A stretch of 64,000 nt of DNA, taken from contig OY969581.1 of NCBI GenBank assembly GCA_963701265.1, positions 1,054,001-1,118,000 on the forward strand, in the 5' to 3' direction. The position numbers and the translations under genes were made by a program. A model generated the notes under the pieces. The model was not told the DNA's origin, ran no database searches, and saw only the letters and a program-made list of their open reading frames with translations. Position 1 is the first letter of the stretch; the number at the start of each line of letters is the position of its first letter. Below are positions 17,328 to 25,062 of the stretch, piece by piece. The DNA is from VRUE01 sp963701265. Lineage in GTDB: Bacteria; Actinomycetota; Thermoleophilia; Solirubrobacterales; 70-9.

Positions 17328-17459
17328 ATGGCCGTCTTGCTACCTCTGGCCCACACCGGCCACTGGCTTTGGGTCCTCTACCTGCCGCCGCTGCTGATTG
17401 TGCTCGGCTCGCTGTTGCGAACGACGCTCTCCGAGCGCCGTAGGAAGCGCGACGATTAG
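17328..17459 (+). CDS. 43-residue single-pass membrane miniprotein
   Basis: The product has one transmembrane helix (WVLYLPPLLIVLGSLL) and a strongly basic tail (LSERRRKRDD). GGAGAC stands just before the ATG. The positive-inside arrangement, ribosome-binding site and placement straight after a terminator support a real gene. It ends 6 bases before the convergent sufD stop. Function unknown. Confidence 0.65.
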   Translation: MAVLLPLAHTGHWLWVLYLPPLLIVLGSLLRTTLSERRRKRDD

Positions 17460-17465
17460 GAGCGT

Positions 17466-18575
17466 CTAGAGAATCTCGGCGAGCCGGCGCTCGAGCGCGG
17501 CTGAGATCTCGTCGCGAACCGGACCCTCGGCAAGGCGTTCGACCAGCGACTCGAGGAAGCCTTCAATGATCAGCGACTTTGCCTCGGCCTCGCCGAGGCC
17601 GCGCGAGGTGAGGTAGAAGAGCTGCTCGCGATCGACTTGGGCGACGGCCGCGGCGTGGGTACAGCGGACGTCGTCGGCTTCGATCTCCAGGCCCGGGATC
17701 GCATCGGCATGCGCGTCGGTCGAGAGCAGCAGGTTGCGGCTCTCCTGGAAGGCGTCGGTCTGCTGGGCGCCCGGATCGACCCGGATCATGCCGCGCCAAA
17801 CAGCGGTCGCTCCGCCGGCGAGAACGCCGCGGAAAGCGAGGTCGGAGTTGGTGTTCGGCGCCGCGTGCTCCTGGGTAGTGTCGTAGTCGAGGTGTTGCCC
17901 GGGCCCCCCGGCGTATCCGCCAGTGACCCGTGCCTCGGAGCCCGGGCCCGCCAAGTTGGTCTCCATGCGCACCTTGCCGTTGGCCGAGCCGAAGCCGAGC
18001 GCGGTCCAGTCAAGTCGAGCGTCGCGCTCAATCTGGGCGCGCTGCGTGGCGAAGATCCAGGCCTGCTCGGAGATGTCCTGGGTGTTGACGTAGCGCAGCG
18101 TCGCCGCTTGGCCGACGTTGAGCTCGACCACCGAGTTGAGCAGCGCGTCGACCTCGTCGCTTGGCGAGGACCAGTGCTCCCAGATCTCCGCTTCCGCACC
18201 CTCCTCGAGCACGACCAGGGTGCGCCAGTTGAGCGCGCTGCCGTTCTCGCTGAGCGGGACCTCGATTCGGATCGGCTCCTCGACCCTCACCCCCGCGGGC
18301 ACGTGGACCAGTACGCCGTCGCTCCAGGCGTCGTCGTTGCGCGCCACGAACGGGTCGTCGGCGGGTGCCAGCGCGCCAAGCCGTCCCTCGACCAGCTCCG
18401 GACGTGACTCGCTCGCCTCCTTCAGCGGCAGCACCACAGCGCCGTCCGCCGACCCGATCGAAGCTTCAGCGGAGCCGGGCTCGTACGAATCGAGATCGAG
18501 ACCGGAGAGATCGGTGAATTCCCACCCCTTCGTCTTCTGGTCCGGAAGGGGTGGGAGGGTGGCGAGCTCAGCCAA
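17466..18575 (-). CDS. sufD: Fe-S cluster assembly scaffold SufD
   Basis: 369 residues of the SufB/SufD beta-helix family. SufD joins SufB and the ATPase SufC in the complex that builds iron-sulfur clusters in the cytoplasm. Family features seen: KTKGWEFTDLSGLDL near the N-terminus, VRCTHAAAVAQVDREQLFYLTSRGLGEAEAKSLIIEGFL near residues 300-340 (written here as the C-terminal signature) and a short helical end. The ATG overlaps the sufB stop by 8 bases, so translation is coupled. Last gene of the Rieske-sufB-sufD unit. Confidence 0.95.
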   Translation of the reverse strand: MAELATLPPLPDQKTKGWEFTDLSGLDLDSYEPGSAEASIGSADGAVVLPLKEASESRPELVEGRLGALAPADDPFVARNDDAWSDGVLVHVPAGVRVEEPIRIEVPLSENGSALNWRTLVVLEEGAEAEIWEHWSSPSDEVDALLNSVVELNVGQAATLRYVNTQDISEQAWIFATQRAQIERDARLDWTALGFGSANGKVRMETNLAGPGSEARVTGGYAGGPGQHLDYDTTQEHAAPNTNSDLAFRGVLAGGATAVWRGMIRVDPGAQQTDAFQESRNLLLSTDAHADAIPGLEIEADDVRCTHAAAVAQVDREQLFYLTSRGLGEAEAKSLIIEGFLESLVERLAEGPVRDEISAALERRLAEIL

Positions 18576-20001
18576 TCGAGCCCTCCATCTGCAGCTCGAT
18601 CAGGCGGTTGAGCTCGACCGCGTACTCCATCGGCAGCTCTTTGGTCACCGGCTCGATGAACCCGTTGACGATCATCTTCGAGGCCTCCTCCTCGTCGAGC
18701 CCGCGGCTCTGCAGGTAGAAGAGCTGCTCGTCGCCGATCTTGGAGACGGTTGCCTCGTGGCCGACGTTGGCGTCGTTCTCGTCGATGCGGATCGTCGGGT
18801 AGGTGTCCGAGCGCGAGTCCTCGTCGAGCAGCAGCGCGTCGCAGACGACCTTGGAGCGCGACTCGGTCGCCCCGTCGGCGATTTCGAGCAGGCCTCGGTA
18901 GGTCGCCCGCCCGCCGTCCTTGGAGATCGACTTGGAGAAGATCGAGGACGAGGTGCGCGGCGCGGCGTGGATGATCTTGCCGCCGGCGTCCTGGTGCTGA
19001 CCGTCGCCGGCAAAGGCGATCGAGAGGATCTCGCCGTGCGCTTCGGGCCCGAGCAGGTAGATCGAGGGGTACTTCATCGTCAGCTTCGAGCCGAGGTTGC
19101 AGTCGACCCACTCCATCGTCGCCTTCTCGTGCGCGACGGCGCGCTTGGTGACCAGGTTGAAGACGTTCTGCGACCAGTTCTGCACGGTCGTGTAGCGGAC
19201 CCGCGAGCTCTTCTTGGCGCAGATCTCGACCACCGCGGAGTGCAGCGAGTCGCTGGAGTAAACCGGCGCCGTGCAGCCCTCGATGTAGTGGACGTCAGCG
19301 CCCTCCTCGCAGATGATCAGGGTGCGCTCGAACTGGCCCATGTTCTCGGTGTTGATCCGGAAGTAGGCCTGCAGCGGCATCTCCACTTTGACCCCGGCCG
19401 GCACGTAGACGAAGGAGCCGCCCGACCAGACCGCGGAGTTGAGCGCCGCCAGCTTGTTGTCGTTGGCCGGGATGATCGTCGCCCAGTACTCGCGCACCAG
19501 GTCCTCATGCTCGCGTAGCGCCGTGTCCATGTCGGTGAAGATCACGCCCTGGGCCTCGAGCTTCTCGTTTACCTGGTGGTAGACGACCTCGGACTCGTAC
19601 TGGGCGCCGACCCCGGAGAGGAATTTGCGCTCCGCCTCGGGGATGCCGAGCCGGTCGAAGGTGTTCTTGATGTCCTCCGGGACCTCGCTCCAGTCGCGGC
19701 TGTTTTTCTCAGAAGCGCGGACGAAGTAATGGATGTCGTCGAAGTCGATCTGGTCGAGGTCGCCGCCCCATTTCGGAGTCGGGCGCGAGTAGAAGTGTTC
19801 GAGCGACTTGAGGCGGAAGTCCCGCATCCACTGCGGCTCGTTCTTGTAGTCGGAGATCGATTCGACGACCTCGCGCGAGAGCCCCTTCGGCGCCTTGTAG
19901 GCATAGCCCGACTCGGAATCGTGGAAGCCGAACTTCTCCTTGTAGTCGGAGTTGATGCCGGCGAGCGAGCGTTTCTCGGCTACGACCTCGGGTGTTGCCA
20001 T
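18568..20001 (-). CDS. sufB: Fe-S cluster assembly scaffold SufB
   Basis: 477 residues from ATG 20001; the frame stays open further upstream through the Rieske gene, but the family starts at this position (MATPEVVAEKRSLAGINSDY). Recognisable SufB segments are SEKNSRDWSEVPEDI, the EGCTAP motif, RYTTVQNWS and the conserved MEWVDCNLGSK, then NDANVGHEATVSKIGDEQLF near the C-terminus. SufB is the scaffold on which persulfide sulfur and iron are assembled. The start lies 2 bases after the Rieske gene's stop. Confidence 0.96.
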   Translation of the reverse strand: MATPEVVAEKRSLAGINSDYKEKFGFHDSESGYAYKAPKGLSREVVESISDYKNEPQWMRDFRLKSLEHFYSRPTPKWGGDLDQIDFDDIHYFVRASEKNSRDWSEVPEDIKNTFDRLGIPEAERKFLSGVGAQYESEVVYHQVNEKLEAQGVIFTDMDTALREHEDLVREYWATIIPANDNKLAALNSAVWSGGSFVYVPAGVKVEMPLQAYFRINTENMGQFERTLIICEEGADVHYIEGCTAPVYSSDSLHSAVVEICAKKSSRVRYTTVQNWSQNVFNLVTKRAVAHEKATMEWVDCNLGSKLTMKYPSIYLLGPEAHGEILSIAFAGDGQHQDAGGKIIHAAPRTSSSIFSKSISKDGGRATYRGLLEIADGATESRSKVVCDALLLDEDSRSDTYPTIRIDENDANVGHEATVSKIGDEQLFYLQSRGLDEEEASKMIVNGFIEPVTKELPMEYAVELNRLIELQMEGSIG

Positions 20002-20003
20002 GC

Positions 20004-20333
20004 CTAATCGACCTCCAGGGTGATCGTGTCGTCCACGACGGCCGCCGTGAACGTCTGCACCGGGGCGAAAGCTGGGAGCGTCTTCGGCCTGCCGGTGGTC
20101 AGGTCGAAGAGGGAGCCGTGACGCGGGCACTCGACGGTGCATGCAGCTGGGTCGAACTCGCCCTCGGCAAGCGGCCCGTCGTCGTGTGAGCAGCGATCCT
20201 CGATCGCGTAGAGCGTTCCCTCGCAGTTGAAGACGCCGATCTTGCGCCCGTCATGCTCGACCAGGCGCATAGAGCCGTCCGGCAGCTCGGCGGCAGGGCA
20301 TACGGAGATGGATGTTCCAGCGGTATCTGGCAA
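20004..20333 (-). CDS. Rieske-type [2Fe-2S] ferredoxin
   Basis: 109 residues with both cluster motifs, CSHDDGPL (CxH) and CPRHGSLFDL (CxxH), as in small Rieske ferredoxins of dioxygenase systems. Encoded first in the Rieske-sufB-sufD unit, so it may donate electrons during cluster assembly; a Rieske gene beside sufBD is common in Actinobacteria. No ATG is available, and TTG at 20333 with GGGAG about 11 bases upstream is the best start. Confidence 0.88.
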   Translation of the reverse strand: MPDTAGTSISVCPAAELPDGSMRLVEHDGRKIGVFNCEGTLYAIEDRCSHDDGPLAEGEFDPAACTVECPRHGSLFDLTTGRPKTLPAFAPVQTFTAAVVDDTITLEVD

Positions 20334-20372
20334 GGGAATCGAGGCTCCCGCGGTAGCTAGCTAGTGCGGGTT

Positions 20373-20403
20373 GAGACTTAATCCTACTTCTAAGGTCGGA
20401 TTT
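20373..20403 (-). promoter_or_regulatory. Candidate Rrf2/IscR-type operator upstream of Rieske-sufBD
   Basis: The plus strand reads GACTTAATCCTACT from 20373, followed by TCTAAGGTCGGATTTTAG. The outer AATCC and GGATT halves form an inverted repeat, the general layout of IscR type 2 sites. GACTAAATCCTACT, one mismatch away, sits directly upstream of the rrf2 gene at 25039. It is 40-70 bases before the Rieske start. Binding by the window's Rrf2 protein is inference. Confidence 0.45.
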
Positions 20404-20507
20404 TAGCGATTGGCCCCGTCGGGCCCGGGCACCGTAACAAGCCTTTGACCCAGGCTCAGGTTGGGATGAAAGGATCGACGGGCGAACTTCGACGATTGGA
20501 GAGCAGC

Positions 20508-21305
20508 ATGAGCGAGAGAACGAGCTACGCGCCTGGGACCCCTTGCTGGGTCGACCTCGGTTCCCCCGACCTGGACGCCTCCATTGACTTCTACTCGGCG
20601 CTGTTCGGCTGGGAGGTCCCCGAGAGCGAAAACTTGGAGCAGACCGGCGGCTACCGCCGGGCGACCAAGAACGGGGCGGATGTCGTCGGGATGATGCCGC
20701 TGATGCAGGAGGGTCAGCCGCCCGCCTGGAGCAGCTACGTCTCGGTTGCCGACGCGAAAGCGACGGCAGTGGCGGTCGCGGAGGCCGGTGGCAGCGTTAT
20801 CGCCGAGCCGATGGACGTGCTGGGCCTGGGCTGGATGGCGGTCTTCGCCGACCCCGCCGGCGCCGTCTTCGGGATCTGGCAGCCGGGCACCTTTCCTGGC
20901 GCCGGCATCGTCAACGAGCCGGGCGCGCTTTCCTGGAACGAGCTCAACACGCGTGATCTGGCGGGCGCCAAGGAGTTCTACGGCGCGGTCTTCGGCTGGA
21001 CCTTCGAAGACAACGACATGGGCGAGGCGGGCACCTACACGACGATCAGCCTTGGCGAGGACATGGTCGGCGGCATCCTCAACATGACCGAGCGGGGCGT
21101 GCCCGAGGAGGTTCCGGCCCACTGGCAGGTCTACTTCGCGGTTGAGGACACCGACGCGACCGTCGGCCAGGCAACGGAGCTCGGCGGCAGCGTCATGGTG
21201 CCGCCAATGGAAGTCCCCGCCGGTCGCTTCTCGATTCTGGTCGACCCCCACGGCGCCAGCTTCGCTGTCATCGCCCTCAGCGAAGAAGCCGCCGCGAACG
21301 CCTAG
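20508..21305 (+). CDS. VOC (glyoxalase/bleomycin-resistance fold) protein, two tandem domains
   Basis: 265 residues from ATG 20508. Two VOC domains are visible: residues 1-125 (CWVDLGSPDLDASIDFYSALFGWE, here split as the canonical entry) and 128-260 (SWNELNTRDLAGAKEFYGAVFGW). Each ends in the FADPAGAVFGIWQ / LVDPHGASFAVIAL signature. These proteins are soluble and often annotated as hydroxylase or glyoxalase-like; substrate unknown. The gene sits on the opposite strand inside the SUF locus and its stop overlaps that of sufU by 4 bases. Confidence 0.88.
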   Translation: MSERTSYAPGTPCWVDLGSPDLDASIDFYSALFGWEVPESENLEQTGGYRRATKNGADVVGMMPLMQEGQPPAWSSYVSVADAKATAVAVAEAGGSVIAEPMDVLGLGWMAVFADPAGAVFGIWQPGTFPGAGIVNEPGALSWNELNTRDLAGAKEFYGAVFGWTFEDNDMGEAGTYTTISLGEDMVGGILNMTERGVPEEVPAHWQVYFAVEDTDATVGQATELGGSVMVPPMEVPAGRFSILVDPHGASFAVIALSEEAAANA

Positions 21306-21739
21306 ATCGAGCCGAGGTCGGCGGCCGCTTCGGAAGGGCTGCCGACCTCGCCCTCGTCCTCCCATTCGGCCGGCTCGCCGAGGCTGGCGCTCTTGACGAC
21401 CTTCAGTCCCAGCATCGCGCACTTCATCCGCGTCGCCGAGATCTCGATCCCAAGCAGCTCGAGCACGTACTCCTTGGGCAGCCGCAGCAGCTCCTCGCGC
21501 GTTTTGCCGGCCAGCTCGTCGGTCAGCAGCGACGTCGCCGCTGTCGAGATCGCGCAGCCTTTGCCCTCGAAGGCGATCTCCGCCACTCGGTCCTCCTCAT
21601 CGAGCTTGATCGTCACATGCTGCTCGTCGCCGCAGAACGGGTTCGTGTCCTCGAACTCGAGGTCCGGCTGATCGACCCGCCCGAAGTTATGCGGCCGCTT
21701 GTAGTGCTCGAGGATCTGGTCGCGGTAGAGCTCGTCCAT
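21302..21739 (-). CDS. sufU: SUF system sulfur-relay protein SufU
   Basis: 145 residues of the IscU-like fold. SufU takes persulfide sulfur from SufS and passes it to SufBCD. The three metal/sulfur cysteines are in NPFCGDEQ, GKGCAIST and RMKCAMLG, and the start MDELYRDQILEHYKRPHNFG is standard. It is separated from sufS (22528) by a plus-strand gene, so it needs its own promoter in the 45 bases before the divergent 21785 start. Confidence 0.95.
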   Translation of the reverse strand: MDELYRDQILEHYKRPHNFGRVDQPDLEFEDTNPFCGDEQHVTIKLDEEDRVAEIAFEGKGCAISTAATSLLTDELAGKTREELLRLPKEYVLELLGIEISATRMKCAMLGLKVVKSASLGEPAEWEDEGEVGSPSEAAADLGSI

Positions 21740-21784
21740 GAAAGCGAGGCTAGCGAAGAGACCTCATTGCTACCTTGGGCGGCG

Positions 21785-22531
21785 ATGCGGACCCTCTGGG
21801 CCAAGTTGACCTACCCGGCCAGGCGCTGGCCGCGCCTGACCAAGGCCGCGGTGGCGGGAGGAGCGGCGATCGTCCTCGCGATCGGCGGCGCCAACGCCTA
21901 CATCCTGCTCACCGCCGAGGGCGAAGCGACTGCCAGCGTGGCCGACGTGCCCCACGCCGAGGTGGCGATCGTCCCTGGCGCCTTGGTCAAGCCCAACGGC
22001 AAGATGAGCGCGATGCTGGCCGACCGGGTGCGCCAGGCCGACGCCCTCTGGAAGGCGGGCAAGGTCGATCGCATTCTGGTCTCCGGCGATCACCACACCT
22101 GGGCCTACGACGAGCCGGACACGATGCGCAGGGCCCTGGTGGCCGCGGGAGTGCCGGGACGCGTGATCTTCGAGGACCATGCCGGCTTCGACACCTGGGC
22201 GACGATGGTCAGGGCGCGCAGCATCTTCGCCGTCCACGACGCGGTCGTCGTCACCCAGGGCTTCCACATGCCACGGGCGCTCTACCTTGCCGATGCGGCC
22301 GGCATCGATGCGACGGGTCTAACTGCAGATCTGCACCAGTGGGGCTACCAAGGTCGCAGAAGCGAGATTCGCGAGGTCCTCTCTCGGGTCAAGGCGATCG
22401 CCGATACGGCGCTGGACACACCGGCCGTGGGTGGCGAGAAGATCCCGATCAGCGGCGACGACGGTCGCGTCAGTTGGGGACCGCCACCGCCATCCGGAAC
22501 TCCCCCGGCCGGCTCCCCGGGACGCTCCTAG
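21785..22531 (+). CDS. SanA/YdcF-like DUF218 membrane-anchored protein
   Basis: 248 residues from ATG 21785 with an N-terminal anchor (AAVAGGAAIVLAIGGANAYILL) and a DUF218 domain: AEVAIVPGALV, DRILVSGDHH, VIFEDHAGFDTWATMVRA and VVVTQGFHMPRALYLA. SanA of E. coli, of this family, affects envelope permeability to vancomycin. A Pro-rich tail follows residue 215. Divergent from sufU, and convergent with sufS (4-base overlap of stops), so it interrupts the suf gene order. Confidence 0.85.
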   Translation: MRTLWAKLTYPARRWPRLTKAAVAGGAAIVLAIGGANAYILLTAEGEATASVADVPHAEVAIVPGALVKPNGKMSAMLADRVRQADALWKAGKVDRILVSGDHHTWAYDEPDTMRRALVAAGVPGRVIFEDHAGFDTWATMVRARSIFAVHDAVVVTQGFHMPRALYLADAAGIDATGLTADLHQWGYQGRRSEIREVLSRVKAIADTALDTPAVGGEKIPISGDDGRVSWGPPPPSGTPPAGSPGRS

Positions 22532-23766
22532 AGCCCGAAGACCTTGCGGGCGTCGTGGAGGCCCTCGACCAGGCGGTCGATCTCCTCGGGGGTGGTGTAG
22601 ACGCCGAAGCTGGCGCGGGCCGTGGCGGGAACGCCGAGGCGCTCCATCAGTGGTTGGGCGCAGTGATGGCCGGCGCGGACGGCGACGCCGTGGCGGTCGA
22701 GGATCTCGGAGACGTCGTGGGCGTGGACGCCGTCGAGCTCGAAGGAGACCGGGCCGATGCGCTCCGGTCCGCGCTCGGGGCCGAACAGGCGCAGGCCCGG
22801 CACCTCGGTGAGGCGCTCCAATGTGTAGTCGGTGATCTCGCGCTCGTGCTCCAGCACCGCGTCCATGCCGACGCCGTCGAGCCAGCGCAGTGCCGAGGCC
22901 ATGCCGATCGCCTGGGCGATCGCCGGGGTGCCGGCCTCGAAGCGGGTGGGGGGATCGGCGTAAGTCGTGCCTTCCTTGGTCACCTTGCGGATCATCGAGC
23001 CGCCGCCGAGGAAGGGCGGCATCGCCCGCAGCAGATCGAGCTTGGTCCAGAGCGCGCCGATCCCGGTCGGCGCGTAGAGCTTGTGTCCGGTCAGCGCGTA
23101 GAAGTCGACGCCGAGCTCGGCGACGTCGATCGCCATCTTCGGCGCTCCTTGGGCGCCGTCGGCCAGGACCAGGGCACCGGCCTCGTGTGCGAGGCGCGAG
23201 ACCTCCGCCAGGGGCGCCTCGGTCCCGAGCACGTTCGAGACGTGGGTGACGGCGACGAGCTTCGGCCCGCGCTCGAGCAGCGCCGCGTAGGCGTCCATGT
23301 CGAGCAGGCCATCGTCGCCGACCGGGACCCAGTCGATCTCCGCCCCGACCCGCTCGGCCAGCTGCTGCCAGGGGACGATGTTGGAGTGGTGCTCCATCTC
23401 AGTGAGCACGATCCGGTCGCCGGCGCCGACGTTGGCGTCGCCCCAGGCCCGCGCCACCAGGTTGATCGCCTCGGTCGCGTTGCGGACGAAGATGACCTCG
23501 CGCCGGTCGGCGGCGCCGAGGTGGTCGGCAACCGTCGCCCGCGCCCCCTCGTACGCCGCGGTCGCCTCGGCCGAGAGCGTGTGCGAGCCGCGGTGGACGT
23601 TGGAGTGGCTGGTCCGCTCGTAGCGGTCCACCGCCTGGATCGAGGCCAGCACCCGCTGGGCGCTGGCGCCGCTGTCGAGGTAGGCGACCGGCTTGCCGTG
23701 CACCTCCCGCTCGAGCGCGGGAAACGCCGCCCGCACCTTCTCGAGTGGGAAGGTCCTCACGGTCAT
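22528..23766 (-). CDS. sufS: Cysteine desulfurase SufS
   Basis: 412 residues, PLP-dependent group II desulfurase that turns cysteine into alanine and a protein persulfide for SufU. Visible: the start region YLDSGASAQ, EMEHHSNIVPW, the PLP lysine in ALTGHKLYAPTGIG, and the active-site cysteine in RAGHHCAQP. The ATG overlaps the sufC stop (ATGA), so sufC and sufS are translationally coupled. Confidence 0.96.
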   Translation of the reverse strand: MTVRTFPLEKVRAAFPALEREVHGKPVAYLDSGASAQRVLASIQAVDRYERTSHSNVHRGSHTLSAEATAAYEGARATVADHLGAADRREVIFVRNATEAINLVARAWGDANVGAGDRIVLTEMEHHSNIVPWQQLAERVGAEIDWVPVGDDGLLDMDAYAALLERGPKLVAVTHVSNVLGTEAPLAEVSRLAHEAGALVLADGAQGAPKMAIDVAELGVDFYALTGHKLYAPTGIGALWTKLDLLRAMPPFLGGGSMIRKVTKEGTTYADPPTRFEAGTPAIAQAIGMASALRWLDGVGMDAVLEHEREITDYTLERLTEVPGLRLFGPERGPERIGPVSFELDGVHAHDVSEILDRHGVAVRAGHHCAQPLMERLGVPATARASFGVYTTPEEIDRLVEGLHDARKVFGL

Positions 23767-24527
23767 GCGCTTGCCGCAACCTCCTCGCGGATCCAGCCGT
23801 AGCCCTTCTCCTCCAGCACGCCGACCAGCTCCGGGCCGCCTTCCTTGACGATCCGGCCCTCGAACATGACGTGGACGAAGTCGGGCTTAACCATGTGCAG
23901 GATGCGCTGGTAGTGGGTGATGATCAGAACGCCCATGTCGGGACCGGCGAACTGGTTGACGCCCTCGGCGACCGTGCGCAGCGCGTCGATGTCAAGCCCC
24001 GAGTCGGTCTCGTCGAGGACCGCGATCTCCGGCCGTAGCAGGGCCAGCTGCAGCAGCTCCATCCGCTTCTTCTCGCCGCCTGAGAAGCCGTCGTTGAGGT
24101 AGCGGCTGGAGAAGTCTTTGGGGATGTTGGCCAGCGCCATCGCCTCTTGGGCGGTCTTGGCGAAGTCTTTGATCTTGATCTGCTCTTCGCCGCGCGCTTC
24201 GCGGTGGGCGTTGATCACCATCCGCAGGTACTTGCTGACCGAGACGCCGGGGATCGAGACCGGGTACTGGAAGGCCATGAAAAGGCCGGCGCGCGAGCGC
24301 TCGTCGGGCTCGGCCTCGGTGATGTCCTCGCCCTTGAAGCTGATCGTGCCCTCGGTGACCTCGAGCGCGGGGTGTCCCATGATCACGTTGGCCAGGGTCG
24401 ACTTGCCGGAGCCGTTCGGCCCCATCAGCGCGTGGACCTTGCCCTTCTCCACGTCGAGATCGAGGCCGCGGAGGATCTCCTTGTCCTCGACGCTCACGTG
24501 CAGGTTACGAATCTCCAGCTCAGCCAA
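23763..24527 (-). CDS. sufC: Fe-S assembly ATPase SufC
   Basis: 254 residues of an ABC-type ATPase that drives the SufBCD scaffold. Walker A GPNGSGKST, the Q-loop FQYPVSIPGVS, signature FSGGEKKRMELLQLALL and Walker B IAVLDETDSGLD are all present. No ATG is available: TTG 24527 (with GGAG 5 bases upstream) gives LAELEIRNLHV, the family start, and GTG 24533 is an alternative. It lies 35 bases after rrf2 and overlaps sufS by 4. Confidence 0.95.
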   Translation of the reverse strand: MAELEIRNLHVSVEDKEILRGLDLDVEKGKVHALMGPNGSGKSTLANVIMGHPALEVTEGTISFKGEDITEAEPDERSRAGLFMAFQYPVSIPGVSVSKYLRMVINAHREARGEEQIKIKDFAKTAQEAMALANIPKDFSSRYLNDGFSGGEKKRMELLQLALLRPEIAVLDETDSGLDIDALRTVAEGVNQFAGPDMGVLIITHYQRILHMVKPDFVHVMFEGRIVKEGGPELVGVLEEKGYGWIREEVAASA

Positions 24528-24562
24528 TTTCACTCCTGTTTCTGTGTTTGGAAGGTCTTGCT

Positions 24563-25036
24563 TCAGGCGGCCGTGCCGACCGGTGCCTGGGCCTCTGCGC
24601 CGGCATTGCCAAAGGCGACCAGCTCGGCCAGCGTGGTGCCCGAGAGGGCTTTGGTCACGCCGCCCTGCACGCGCATCCACAGCAGCTTGGTCGAACAGGC
24701 GTGGTCGCCGTCGTCCTCGTGCGAGCAGAGCACTTTGCCGTCGGGCGCGTCGTGGAAGCACTCCATCGGCGCGATCTGCCCTTCGAGTGCCTCGACCACG
24801 GCGTCCATCGTGATCTCCTCCGCCGGTTTGGCCAGGCGGTAACCGCCGTGCGCCCCCCGGGTCGAAGTGACCAGGCCGGCCTTGCGCAGCTTCGCGACCA
24901 GGTGCTCGAGGTAGGAGAGCGGCAGCCGCTCGGCCTCGGCGACGGCGCTCAGCGAGATCGGAGACGACGAACTGGGCTGGCGGCCCAGCTCAACCATCAG
25001 GCGCACTCCGTACTCGGCTTTGGTCGAGAACAGCAC
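24563..25036 (-). CDS. Rrf2-family Fe-S regulator of the suf genes
   Basis: 157 residues from a GTG start. The N-terminal winged helix (FSTKAEYGVRLMVELG, LSYLEHLVAKLRKAGLV, RGAHGGYRLAK) is that of IscR/CymR/RsrR-type Rrf2 regulators. Three cysteines in MECFHDAP, VLCSHEDD and HACSTK are spaced as [2Fe-2S] ligands, so the protein probably senses cluster supply and represses suf when clusters are plentiful. It heads the rrf2-sufC-sufS unit, but also lies only 26 bases behind the MFS gene. The motif at 25039 overlaps its ribosome-binding region. Confidence 0.9.
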   Translation of the reverse strand: MLFSTKAEYGVRLMVELGRQPSSSSPISLSAVAEAERLPLSYLEHLVAKLRKAGLVTSTRGAHGGYRLAKPAEEITMDAVVEALEGQIAPMECFHDAPDGKVLCSHEDDGDHACSTKLLWMRVQGGVTKALSGTTLAELVAFGNAGAEAQAPVGTAA

Positions 25037-25038
25037 GG

Positions 25039-25052
25039 ACTAAATCCTACTG
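25039..25052 (-). promoter_or_regulatory. Second copy of the suf motif, in front of rrf2
   Basis: Plus strand GACTAAATCCTACT, one mismatch from the copy at 20373. It ends 3 bases before the rrf2 GTG and includes its AGGA ribosome-binding sequence on the minus strand, so a bound regulator could block both transcription and translation. The right-hand GGATT half-site present at 20373 is only weakly matched here. Confidence 0.4.
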
Positions 25053-25062
25053 AAGCGGTCGG

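Noticed and set aside
21775..23802. 675-residue plus-strand frame across sanA and sufS
   Set aside because: Covers sanA in another frame and sufS antisense; contains no domain, only biased Gly/Arg/Ala sequence.
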